Assembly (NCBI GenBank): GCA_945881865.1
Contig: CAMCVK010000006.1
Span: forward strand, 1-64,000
Direction: 5' to 3'
DNA length: 64,000 nucleotides
Source: Fimbriimonas ginsengisoli Gsoil 348
Lineage (GTDB): Bacteria > Armatimonadota > Fimbriimonadia > Fimbriimonadales > Fimbriimonadaceae
In this document: positions 9,545 through 18,213 of the stretch, piece after piece
Numbering within the stretch: the stretch's first letter is position 1
Layout of the letters: every line of letters begins with the position of its first letter
Position numbers and translations under genes: made by a program
The notes under the pieces: model-generated
Database searches by the model: none
Told to the model about the DNA's origin: nothing
The model's input: only the letters and a program-made list of their open reading frames with translations

Positions 9545-10255
9545 TTAACCCAGGTCCTCGAGTGGCCGAAAGTCGTCGTGGCCAAACAGCCGACGGACCC
9601 GCAGCGATTCGCCGTCGTACTTGACGTGGAAGGCGCACCTTTCGGGGGAAACGGCAAGAATGCGGTACACGTCTCCGTCAATTTGAATTGCAACCCCGTC
9701 GTCGAGGCCGATTCCCGCGCCGGTCTCCCGCTCCATCATTGCCATGAACTCGCGCAACCGGAACGGTTCGTCCCGGGTGTGGGGGCAGGCGACCATGTCC
9801 ACGATTCCCAGGCAATCGAGCCGCGCGGTGTTCACGCCCGGGATTTTTTCGTATTGCGGCCAGTCGCTGTTTCCAACCCGGAACCAACAGATTGCCCCGG
9901 CACTCGTGCCGCTGACGGGCTTTCCGGCGGCCACGTGCTCCCGCAGCTTTTCCTCGACTCCGGTTTCACGCCACCGCGCCAGCATCGCCTTCGTGTTTCC
10001 GCCGCCCACATAAATGAGGTCCGCCGCGTCGATCTTGCTGATATCGTCGTTGGCAGAAAGCCGAAGGACGTCGACGGAGGCTCCCCAGGCGGAGAAGAAC
10101 GCCGAGAAACCGAGGATGTACTCCGGCGAGTCGTCTGAGGCGGTCGGGATGAACAGTAGCCGGGGATTCGGAATTCCGGCAAGGCGCAGAAACTCCTCGT
10201 TAATGGTCTGCGTAAGGTCTAGTGAGCCACCTCCGACGGCAATGATTCGGCGCAT
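9545..10255 (-). CDS. Peptidase E / S51 family
   Basis: MRRIIAVGGGSLDLTQ start; YVGGGNTKAMLARWRE and SGTSAGAICWF are S51 motifs. Confidence 0.85.
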   Translation of the reverse strand: MRRIIAVGGGSLDLTQTINEEFLRLAGIPNPRLLFIPTASDDSPEYILGFSAFFSAWGASVDVLRLSANDDISKIDAADLIYVGGGNTKAMLARWRETGVEEKLREHVAAGKPVSGTSAGAICWFRVGNSDWPQYEKIPGVNTARLDCLGIVDMVACPHTRDEPFRLREFMAMMERETGAGIGLDDGVAIQIDGDVYRILAVSPERCAFHVKYDGESLRVRRLFGHDDFRPLEDLG

Positions 10256-10316
10256 GGATGGTTTTAGCACCAAATCATTCGGTCGGGTCGGAGCCGGGCG
10301 ACATAATTTAAGGAAC

Positions 10317-11768
10317 ATGGTCCAGGTCGCCGGAGAATCAGAAACCTCTCCGGAGGCAAAGCCGCCGCAACTCGAATCCGCCTCGCGAATCGTCTGGGCA
10401 TTGGCCTGGCCGGCGGTTGCCCTTAACTCGCTGCAGGTCGTAAACAACCTGCTCGACCGCGTGTTTTTGGGCCAGCTCGAGGACTCTGCGCTGACCGCCC
10501 ACGGCGCATCGATCAATGTCCTGTTTCTCGTTTTCTCCCTGGCAATTTCGCTGGGAATGGGCGCCACGGCCATCGTAGCCCGGGCATTCGGGGCGGGAAG
10601 ACGCCGCGAGTGCCGCGTTGCCACCCGCGAGGCGTTCCGCCTGACCGTGATATTGGGGATTCTGCTGGCGATCGCCACGTGGTTTTCGGCCCCGTTGGTT
10701 TCGTCGTGGATTCTCCCCGCCGATGATCTCCGCGCAATCGAGCTGATGACGCAGTTCGTTCGGCAGTTCTCGTTTGGCCTGCCGGCCATCTTCATCATCC
10801 AGTCTTTGGCGGGTTGTCTGCGCGGCGTTGGCGATACGAAGAGCCCGATGGTGATCTCCGGGATCCAGATCCTGACGCACATCGGCCTCAACTTTGTGTT
10901 CATCTTCCCATCGCACCGAATAGGGTCCGTCGAGATCCCGGGTGCCGGTATGGGGCTTCCCGGAGCGGGGCTAGCCATTGCTTTAAGTGCTTGGCTCTCG
11001 GCTCTCGTCTACATGCCGTATCTCGGTCGCACCAAGCTCGGCCCGGTTTTGCAGTTCAAACTGCCGAAGATCCAGTGGAGCGAGCGCATCCTGAAGATCG
11101 CGGTTCCGGCGGCGGTGATGTCCACCCTCCGGGTTTTGTCGCTGACGGTTTTCACCGTGGCGTTGGCAAAAGCCGACAACGGTTCGGCGGCGATTGCCGC
11201 CATGAGCATTGGCTTCGCCATCGAGTCGATCATGTTCATGCCGGCTTTCGGGCTCTCCGTAGCGGCGGGCGCCCTTGTGGGCCAGAGCCTCGGGATGCAG
11301 GATAAGGCCCGGGCCGAGCGCCTGGGATGGAATGCGGCCAACTGGGCCGCTTTGGTTACCCTTATCCTTGCCGTGCCAATATTTGCCGGAGCCGATGTGA
11401 TTGCCGGGGCCTTGGTACCAAACAAGCCGATGATCGAGCGGAGCGCGGCCGAACTCCTTCGGTACCTGTGCCTCACGGAGGTTCTTTTCGCCTACGCCAT
11501 GGTGCTTTTTGGTGCAATGCAGGGCGCAGGGGATACCAAAGCCCCGCTGTGGATTTCTCTTTTCGCGCTCTGGGGATTGCGGGTTCCGCTTGGCTGGATC
11601 CTGACTTTGCGAACGGGGCAGCCGCTGTTTGGTTCCCTGATGATGCCTTGGGGGGCGAACATGGGCGCGCAAGGCGCCTGGATCGCGATGTCTTCTACCC
11701 AGGCCGTGCAAGGCATTTTGGCCATCCTAGCCTTCCGCGCCGGAGCGTGGAAGAACAAAAAGGTTTAG
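10317..11768 (+). CDS. MATE family efflux transporter
   Basis: ~12 TM segments; LAWPAVALNSLQVVNNLLDRVFLG...GMGATAIVARAFGAG...ALVGQSLG.. typical of MATE. Confidence 0.9.
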   Translation: MVQVAGESETSPEAKPPQLESASRIVWALAWPAVALNSLQVVNNLLDRVFLGQLEDSALTAHGASINVLFLVFSLAISLGMGATAIVARAFGAGRRRECRVATREAFRLTVILGILLAIATWFSAPLVSSWILPADDLRAIELMTQFVRQFSFGLPAIFIIQSLAGCLRGVGDTKSPMVISGIQILTHIGLNFVFIFPSHRIGSVEIPGAGMGLPGAGLAIALSAWLSALVYMPYLGRTKLGPVLQFKLPKIQWSERILKIAVPAAVMSTLRVLSLTVFTVALAKADNGSAAIAAMSIGFAIESIMFMPAFGLSVAAGALVGQSLGMQDKARAERLGWNAANWAALVTLILAVPIFAGADVIAGALVPNKPMIERSAAELLRYLCLTEVLFAYAMVLFGAMQGAGDTKAPLWISLFALWGLRVPLGWILTLRTGQPLFGSLMMPWGANMGAQGAWIAMSSTQAVQGILAILAFRAGAWKNKKV

Positions 11769-12325
11769 TCAACCTTTCGAGTCTGCTGGGCGCGAACTTC
11801 GCAGACGATGCTCCCGCCCGGGAGCCGAACCGACGACGCCAGGAAGTCGACCGCTTCGACGCCGAATGCGTCGATTTTCACCGTGCCGGCAACCGTGAGG
11901 TCCGCCGTTTGGTAGCGGAAGCGGGCCAAGTTCTTATTGGGCACCGAAAACCGAATGGTGGCGGCCTTTTCCCAGATTTCCGCGGTCGGCTGGGCCAGAC
12001 GGGCGCCCCAAAAAACATAGGTCAATTGCGTGTCGGTTGGAGCTTCGTCGTTTATCGGGTCAATTACCAGTTCGCCGGTTGGCCGGAGCCGAACGTTCTG
12101 CACGATCTCCTTTGCGCCTTCCGTCGCCGGAACCTTTACGCCATCGACCGTTGAAAACAGAAGCTTTCGGGCCTGCTTTCCCAGTTCACCTTCTTTTTGT
12201 GATGGCCAGATCCGCACCGACTCGGTGTCTGCCAGATCGACTTGCTCGCGGACGTTTACGTACCGAATCGTCCGCAGGTACTCCTCGCTCGGGTCGTCTA
12301 GGATTAGCACCATCAGCAACAGCAC
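11765..12325 (-). CDS. Hypothetical protein
   Basis: 186-aa ORF convergent with the MATE gene; no family recognised. Confidence 0.5.
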   Translation of the reverse strand: MLLLMVLILDDPSEEYLRTIRYVNVREQVDLADTESVRIWPSQKEGELGKQARKLLFSTVDGVKVPATEGAKEIVQNVRLRPTGELVIDPINDEAPTDTQLTYVFWGARLAQPTAEIWEKAATIRFSVPNKNLARFRYQTADLTVAGTVKIDAFGVEAVDFLASSVRLPGGSIVCEVRAQQTRKVD

Positions 12326-12391
12326 GATGGGATAGACGCCGCGTTAGGCGAATCGATTCCATGTGAACGGCGGGATAATGGGCTAAGTCTT

Positions 12392-12727
12392 ATGAAACGC
12401 ATCGTTTGCTACATCCGCCCGCACCGCTTGGAAGTGGTGAAGGGGGCCATCGCCGCCACCGGCGTAAATGGCCTCACCGTGGCCGACGTCCGAGGCACGG
12501 GAAACTCGCCTGAGGCAAGCCGCAATGCGTCGATGGCGGCCGTCCTCAGCATGCCGATCCGATCTCGGCTGGAAGTCGTGGTGCCCGACGAACGTGTGGA
12601 AGAGGTGATTCAGAGCGTTTTGGACTGCGCACAATCGGGCGATGGGGACGACGGAAAGATCTTTGTGGAACCTATGATTGATGCCGTTCGCATTCGTACC
12701 ATGGAGCGCGGCGACGCCGCCGTGTAG
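12392..12727 (+). CDS. P-II family regulatory protein (non-canonical T-loop)
   Basis: MKRIVCYIRPHRLEVVKGAIAATGVNGLTVADVRGTG...GDGKIFVEPMIDAVRIRTMERGDAAV matches the PII fold signatures. Confidence 0.85.
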   Translation: MKRIVCYIRPHRLEVVKGAIAATGVNGLTVADVRGTGNSPEASRNASMAAVLSMPIRSRLEVVVPDERVEEVIQSVLDCAQSGDGDDGKIFVEPMIDAVRIRTMERGDAAV

Positions 12728-12813
12728 GTTTCTTACAAAACGCGACCGTTTCGCGAATGATTCTCGGTGCTTCATCCGTCATACTTGCGGAAAAGGTCTG
12801 GAAATACCCAACG

Positions 12814-14517
12814 ATGAATGCCTTATCTCTTGCCCTCGCGCTCCTTTCGGTCGGTACGGCCCAAAAGCTCACCCTCGACGTGAACTGCAAAAATGGGGAA
12901 GTCCTCACCGGCTCACGCGAGTTCCGCGTTACCGCAAACGCCGGCAACGACCCGGTGACCCAGGTGGAGTATTACGTTGGCACCGACTTGGTGGACAGCG
13001 ACACGAGCACCCCGTACGTTTTCCAGTTTGACGCGTTGGAGCAAGCAGAGGGCCCGATCCAGGTCCGGTTCAAAGCCTACACTTCCGACGGAAAGACCGG
13101 CGAGATATCGCTGAAGCTCACCGTAGATAACGGCCTTTCGAAGGGAGTTGCTTTTCACTTGGAGCAGGGCAATAGCCTGCTGATCGAGCAGAAATTCAAG
13201 GAAGCCTTTACCAGCGGGCGAATCGCCCAGAAGATCGACCCCAAGTCGGCAGCCGCAAAAGTCGTTCTCTCCCGCGCTTCGATCGGCCTAGGCAACTTCG
13301 ACTCCGCCCAGAAATTTGCCGAGGACGCCGCCGAGATTGAACCGAACAACCTTGGCGTGCAAGACCTGATTGCCGGCATCAACATTCGGCGCTCCTTCCG
13401 GTTGGTCAATCGCGCCGGGACCGACCGAAAAGAGACGCTGAACCAGATTCAAAGCGCGCTGGTTACGGCCGTGAAGGCTCGCCGCAAGGTGCTGGATGCC
13501 GCCGTTGACGGTGCCGGTCCGACCCCTGAGACGACCCTTTCTTACGCCGATGCCGCGATGCGCGCCGGACGCTACTCGCTCGCGATTCAGTATCTCGACC
13601 CGCTCTTCGAAGCCGATAACACCAAGAACAGCGTCGCCAACCGCCTGGGTTACGCCCTTCTACGGGCGGATCGGTCCACCGACGCCTTGAAGACGATGGT
13701 CACGCATGAGCGGTACGGCAAGCCCGATGCCTATGGATTTGCTTTGCTGGCGATCTTGAATCGCAAAGCCGGCAACGAAGCCGCTTCGGATGAGAACCTG
13801 AAAGCAGCCTCCCTGGCCGACGACCAGAGCCTTGGCCTTCGAACCGCGCAGGCTTACCTGGCCCTGATGAAGAACCAGAACGCCGTGTTGCAGCCGATTC
13901 TCCGCGAGCTTGCCGCCGACGAAGGGCAGCGAAGCGAGGTCCTGTACTATGTGAGCGCGCTGAACGCACGGCTCGGACGATTCCAGGAGTCCCGAAAGGC
14001 CTTCGAGCAGGCGATTTCTGCCGAGCCAACCAACGTTGAGGCCTACCTTGAGCAGGCCGGTCAGGCACTTACGATTTCGCAGGCACCCGGCAAGTCCGCC
14101 AGCGACAAAGAGTTCCTCTACGACACGGCCAAGGTTTACTTCGAGGTCGCGCTTGCGGCTCGCCCGGAGTCTTCTGACGCCCTTGCCGGACTCAGCCTAA
14201 TTGCCCTATACCAAAACGACCTGAAGCGCGCCCTGGCCTACGCCGAAGCCGCCGCGAAAGCGGTTCCGAACGACGCGCTTGGTCACTACGCCCTGGCGAC
14301 GGCGGCAGCAAAACAGGCGAGCGCGTTGAGCAAGGCAGCGGGCGGCGCTTCCTCGCCGGAGGTGTTCAAGTATCAGGCGCTGGCGCAGGATGAGAACCGA
14401 CTTGCGGGCAAACTCGACGACCGGTACGTCGGAGGTAGAAGCATTCCGCGCGAGGTGGACCTGTACAAGTACCTCAGCGACGGCGCGCGCAACGCCGTTC
14501 TGGTTCCGCCTAAGTAG
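12814..14517 (+). CDS. Secreted TPR-repeat protein with N-terminal Ig-like domain
   Basis: MNALSLALALLSVGTAQK signal peptide; repeated ~34-aa helical units (KAFEQAISAEPTNVEAYLEQAG..). Confidence 0.75.
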   Translation: MNALSLALALLSVGTAQKLTLDVNCKNGEVLTGSREFRVTANAGNDPVTQVEYYVGTDLVDSDTSTPYVFQFDALEQAEGPIQVRFKAYTSDGKTGEISLKLTVDNGLSKGVAFHLEQGNSLLIEQKFKEAFTSGRIAQKIDPKSAAAKVVLSRASIGLGNFDSAQKFAEDAAEIEPNNLGVQDLIAGINIRRSFRLVNRAGTDRKETLNQIQSALVTAVKARRKVLDAAVDGAGPTPETTLSYADAAMRAGRYSLAIQYLDPLFEADNTKNSVANRLGYALLRADRSTDALKTMVTHERYGKPDAYGFALLAILNRKAGNEAASDENLKAASLADDQSLGLRTAQAYLALMKNQNAVLQPILRELAADEGQRSEVLYYVSALNARLGRFQESRKAFEQAISAEPTNVEAYLEQAGQALTISQAPGKSASDKEFLYDTAKVYFEVALAARPESSDALAGLSLIALYQNDLKRALAYAEAAAKAVPNDALGHYALATAAAKQASALSKAAGGASSPEVFKYQALAQDENRLAGKLDDRYVGGRSIPREVDLYKYLSDGARNAVLVPPK

Positions 14518-14546
14518 GCGGTTCTGGTACCCTTCTGGTTCGGTCG

Positions 14547-14623
14547 CGGGGCGTAGCGCAGTTTGGTAGCGCGCTTGCATGGGGTGCAAGAGGTCGTGGG
14601 TTCAAATCCCGCCGCCCCGACCA
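14547..14623 (+). tRNA. tRNA-Pro (anticodon GGG), CCA encoded
   Basis: CGGGGCG...CGCCCCG acceptor stem, CTTGC-ATGGGGT-GCAAG anticodon arm, GTGGG-TTCAAAT-CCCGC T arm, terminal ACCA. Confidence 0.95.
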
Positions 14624-14701
14624 ACCGTCGGTTTGTCCACTCCTGGCAGTCTGGCCAAATCTTATTGAGCACAGAAGCTTGGGTCGGCTCATATCCTTAT
14701 C

Positions 14702-15211
14702 GTGATGATCGGAAGGACCTTCTCGTTTTCCGCTGAGCTTGATCTGCAGATGGTTGGGACGTACCGCTACCACGCGGTGAAGGTTCCACAGGCGGTGCAA
14801 GACCAGATGGACTTCTCCGCCGGCGGGAAGCAGCGATTCGAAGGCACACTCAACTCGGAGCCATATTCGGGCGCACTCATGCCCACCGGAACCGGTCGGT
14901 TCTACCTGATGGTCGGCGGCGAATTGCGAAAGCGGCTCCGTTTGGAGCTTGGCGACACGGTAGAAATCACCTTGACCATCGTCGATCCGGATGTTGTGCA
15001 TGTTCCGGCTGACGTGATGCAGGCCATTAGCGCTGACGGCTTCAACCTCTACAAATGGGAGACGCAAACGGCCGGTAACAAGTGCGGGCTCCTCCACGAA
15101 ATCAACACCGCCAAGACGCCCGAGACGCGGGCAACCCGCATCCAATTGCTGATGGAAAGGCTCGAGCGGGCGCAACCCGGCGAGCCCATTCCCCGCAAAA
15201 CCAAGCCGTGA
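14702..15211 (+). CDS. DUF1905/YdeI-like domain protein
   Basis: FSAELDLQMVGTYRYHAVKVPQAV...GSGRFYLMVGGELRKRLRLELGDTVEITL-type pattern of the DUF1905 family. Confidence 0.7.
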   Translation: MMIGRTFSFSAELDLQMVGTYRYHAVKVPQAVQDQMDFSAGGKQRFEGTLNSEPYSGALMPTGTGRFYLMVGGELRKRLRLELGDTVEITLTIVDPDVVHVPADVMQAISADGFNLYKWETQTAGNKCGLLHEINTAKTPETRATRIQLLMERLERAQPGEPIPRKTKP

Positions 15212-15523
15212 TTAGCTCCAGTCGTCCGATTGGATGCTTCCGATCTCGATAATGAACCCGTTGATGTCTCGCAAGTGGGCGACCACCTGACCCCACGGCC
15301 GCGTCTCCGGCTGGTTAACGACGATCCCGCCCGCCGCGACAAACTGCTCGATCGCAAGTGCGACGTCCTCGGCTTCAAACGCAAACTGAACTGGCGCCGC
15401 TGGCGTATCATTCGACATGGTTTTCATCGGCAGTCCTAGCTCGGTAATTGCCGAAGCCGCGGCAAATGCTAGCGCGACATCGCCAGTTGCAAGCTGGGCA
15501 TAGCGGCCGTCCTCGGTCGCCAT
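15212..15523 (-). CDS. VOC (glyoxalase/bleomycin resistance) family protein; true N-terminus probably upstream
   Basis: PVQFAFEAEDVALAIEQFVAAGGIVVNQPETRPWGQVVAHLRDINGFIIEIGS. In-frame homologous sequence (STLIYVDDVPATSRFYQEALGLEQT) continues upstream to ~15600 without a standard start codon. Confidence 0.8.
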   Translation of the reverse strand: MATEDGRYAQLATGDVALAFAAASAITELGLPMKTMSNDTPAAPVQFAFEAEDVALAIEQFVAAGGIVVNQPETRPWGQVVAHLRDINGFIIEIGSIQSDDWS

Positions 15524-15606
15524 GGTTTGTTCAAGTCCCAGCGCTTCCTGATAGAATCGGCTGGTCGCGGGAACGTCATCGACATAAATGAGAGTGCTCT
15601 TCTGAG

Positions 15607-15654
15607 TGACATGCTCATATACGATACGCTACCGTATCGTATATGAGCATGTCA
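15607..15654. promoter_or_regulatory. Perfect palindromic operator (22-bp arms, 4-nt spacer) between VOC and TetR genes
   Basis: TGACATGCTCATATACGATACG-CTAC-CGTATCGTATATGAGCATGTCA read directly from sequence. Confidence 0.85.
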
Positions 15655-16206
15655 ACATCCAGCAAGGGACGCCCGAGAAAAGAGGAATCGAGGCAGCAAA
15701 TCCTAGAAGCGGCCTTCTCGTTGATGCTCGAGTCCGGCTATCCGGCAATGTCGATCGAGGCCGTCGCCCGAACCGCCAAGGTGGGCAAGACCACCATCTA
15801 CCGCTGGTGGCGCAGCCGCGCCCACCTTGCCATCGACGCATTTTTTGAGGTGACAAAGCACTCGATCGAGTTTCCGGACACAGGATCGGCGGCGGAGGAC
15901 ATCCGAGTGCAGGTGCATCGGCTGGCTGACTTGCTTCGAGCGGAAGAAGGCGGCGTGATTCTTAGCTTGGTGATGGGTTCGAAATTCGACCCAGACCTCA
16001 GAAAGGAGCTTTTCGAGTCATGGATTAAGCCGCGCAAAATCTGGGGCGTTCAGAAATTGTCCCAGCTAAATCCGCCGAACGTGGATGTTGCTTTGAATTC
16101 TCTGTATGGTCCGTTGTACGCTCCGCTCCTGTTCGGCCTGGCGCCACTGGGCCGAGAGGAAGTCGATCTGCACCTAGATCTGTTCTTTCGCGGGCTTCAA
16201 CCGTGA
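15643..16206 (+). CDS. TetR/AcrR family transcriptional regulator
   Basis: GRPRKEESRQQILEAAFSLMLESGYPAMSIEAVARTAKVGKTTIYRWWRSRAHL is a TetR N-terminal HTH. Confidence 0.95.
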   Translation: MSMSTSSKGRPRKEESRQQILEAAFSLMLESGYPAMSIEAVARTAKVGKTTIYRWWRSRAHLAIDAFFEVTKHSIEFPDTGSAAEDIRVQVHRLADLLRAEEGGVILSLVMGSKFDPDLRKELFESWIKPRKIWGVQKLSQLNPPNVDVALNSLYGPLYAPLLFGLAPLGREEVDLHLDLFFRGLQP

Positions 16207-16251
16207 CTCGTCAGGAGCCGCACTTTTCTTCATTAAGCCAGTCGAATGTAA

Positions 16252-16289
16252 CCGTTATTAACGATTCGGGCTCGAATCGTTAATAACGG
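16252..16289. repeat. Perfect inverted repeat, 17-bp arms (possible terminator or operator)
   Basis: CCGTTATTAACGATTCG-GGCT-CGAATCGTTAATAACGG between convergent TetR and TolB-like genes. Confidence 0.8.
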
Positions 16290-16331
16290 CCACAAATCCG
16301 CGGCGTTATTATCACCTGGCGACCATGCGAT

Positions 16332-17864
16332 CTACTCGGTCTTCACAACTTGGCCCGTTTTTAGGTCAATGGAGACCGATCCAAAGGATCCGCCTTTTTG
16401 TTGCATCCCCTTGTTGTCCCAAAGCCCGATGAACTCCGCCGAGACCTTCAGAATCTGTCCTTCTCGCGTCACGCTGTATGGTGCCTGGGCTCTTGTTCCG
16501 GTATAGGGAAGAACGGTTGCAACGCCACCGTCCGACCCGCTGAAGGTCACGATGATTCCGGTTGCCTGCGTCGTCAATCCGGGGAGCAAGGTGTAAACCG
16601 GAGAATCACCGTTTGTGTACTTGAATCCGGCAAGTGGGCTTCCATCCGAAGCTGACAGATGGAAGACCAGATTCTGGCCGTTCGTCTCGGCGGATGAAAG
16701 AGGCGCAACCCGAGCGAGCGACCGACCGGCGACCGTGGTCGTTTTCGTGTCGAAGGTAACCACGCTGGTTACCGCGCGATCCTTTTGCCCGAACAGGAAT
16801 CCGGCGCAACTTGCTCCGAATGATCCGCCGGTGCCGATGAGCCTCTTCGTGGTGGAAGTCGGTGGCGGAACCGTAGTGGACAACGGCGAGGTTGTCGGAT
16901 ACCAGTCGTCGAGACTGCTTCCCGGGGTGAGATTTGTAACGTTGCCGCCACCTACGGTCATGGAGAACACGTCCAGCCGTGACGTCGGGGTGCCCGCAGA
17001 GAAGAAGATGCTTTTGCCGTCCCGGGAAAAGCTTGGCGAGCAGGCAGCAAAATTTGCCACTGCCACCTGGATGGAGCCGGTACCATCCACGTTAACAAGG
17101 GATAATCGGTTATTGAAGTCCCAGGTGTAGGCAAGCTTTTTGCCGTCGGGCGAGACGGTGGCAAATTCTCCATCAACCACCTTGGTTGCAGTCCCACCGG
17201 TGGGCCGAATCCACCAGAGTGAGTCGCCTCGACTAAAGTAGATCCGGGTCGCGTCGGGAGCCCAGAAGGGCCGAAGGCCGCCGGTTGTGGTTAGCTGTGT
17301 TAACTCCGTGCCATCGGCCCTGACCCTAAAAACTTGATCGGTTCCGTAGCCTCCTGTACGTCGAGTAAACACGAGCTGGCTTCCGTCCTTAGACCACGAA
17401 GGTGCCTCGGCATCCTCAAGGAATCGTGAGTATCCGGTTCCGTCGGGCCGTACGAAGCTAATTCCATCTTCATACTCAAACGCTATCCTAGTGCCGTCCG
17501 GTGAGAATGTGGGTCCAGACTCCCACGAGTAGGTGCTTGTAAGCGTTCGGACGTTCTTTCCGTCGGCATCCATCACGCAGAGCTCGTTGTTACGAATGAA
17601 CGCCACCTTTCCAACCGCCGGTGACGCGTACCCGCCGACAACGCTTGACTGGACCACCTCCGTAAAGGAAGCTCCCGCCAAACCGTAGACCGTCGCACCC
17701 GGCGAGATCGAAATTACAGGCGGCTGCGCAGTGCCTGCGGCCCGCGTCGTGAACGAACCGAGCGAGGACGAATTGCTCGAACCCAAAGTGGCATCGCCCT
17801 TCCCACCGCAACCAGCGAGAACGAAAAGAATAGCAAGCGACATCAGCGACCAAGAAACCTTCAT
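16332..17864 (-). CDS. Lipoprotein with TolB/WD40-like beta-propeller repeats
   Basis: Lipobox LFVLAGCGGK; FSPDGTRIAF, WSKDGSQLVFT, VSPDGKKLAYT, FSRDGKSIFFS repeats. Confidence 0.85.
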   Translation of the reverse strand: MKVSWSLMSLAILFVLAGCGGKGDATLGSSNSSSLGSFTTRAAGTAQPPVISISPGATVYGLAGASFTEVVQSSVVGGYASPAVGKVAFIRNNELCVMDADGKNVRTLTSTYSWESGPTFSPDGTRIAFEYEDGISFVRPDGTGYSRFLEDAEAPSWSKDGSQLVFTRRTGGYGTDQVFRVRADGTELTQLTTTGGLRPFWAPDATRIYFSRGDSLWWIRPTGGTATKVVDGEFATVSPDGKKLAYTWDFNNRLSLVNVDGTGSIQVAVANFAACSPSFSRDGKSIFFSAGTPTSRLDVFSMTVGGGNVTNLTPGSSLDDWYPTTSPLSTTVPPPTSTTKRLIGTGGSFGASCAGFLFGQKDRAVTSVVTFDTKTTTVAGRSLARVAPLSSAETNGQNLVFHLSASDGSPLAGFKYTNGDSPVYTLLPGLTTQATGIIVTFSGSDGGVATVLPYTGTRAQAPYSVTREGQILKVSAEFIGLWDNKGMQQKGGSFGSVSIDLKTGQVVKTE

Positions 17865-18213
17865 GACAAAACTTTACCACGGAGATCAACTTTTACAAAG
17901 TATTTTTTATGGCGGCGTATTTCTTAACAATTCACAGCCATTCTCTTTAGTCTGGTCCTAATAAATTCGGACCCGAAACGTTAATAACGGACCCAAAACC
18001 GCAGCGTCAATATCACCTTGCGTTCATAGAAGTCAAACATCCCACCTATTTCCCGCCCACTCCGCACGCCGGTGATCGCCTTGCCAATCGCCTGAAAGCT
18101 CACCGCGGATATGGCCGCACCAAAGGTGCTGAATCGGTGGTAGCCACAGCTCGATCAAGTTCCTCCGCTCGGATTGAATACGCCCGGGCGGAGGAATGGG
18201 CAAGAGACGCCAA

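Noticed and set aside
10256-10978. N-terminal extension of peptidase E ORF
   Set aside because: Antisense to MATE transporter; family alignment starts at MRRIIAVGGGS (10255).
14510-15175. 221-aa minus ORF across tRNA-Pro and DUF1905 gene
   Set aside because: Overlaps a tRNA and a supported CDS; the 'GRRDLNPRPLAPHASALPNCATPR' segment is the typical spurious translation of a tRNA antisense.
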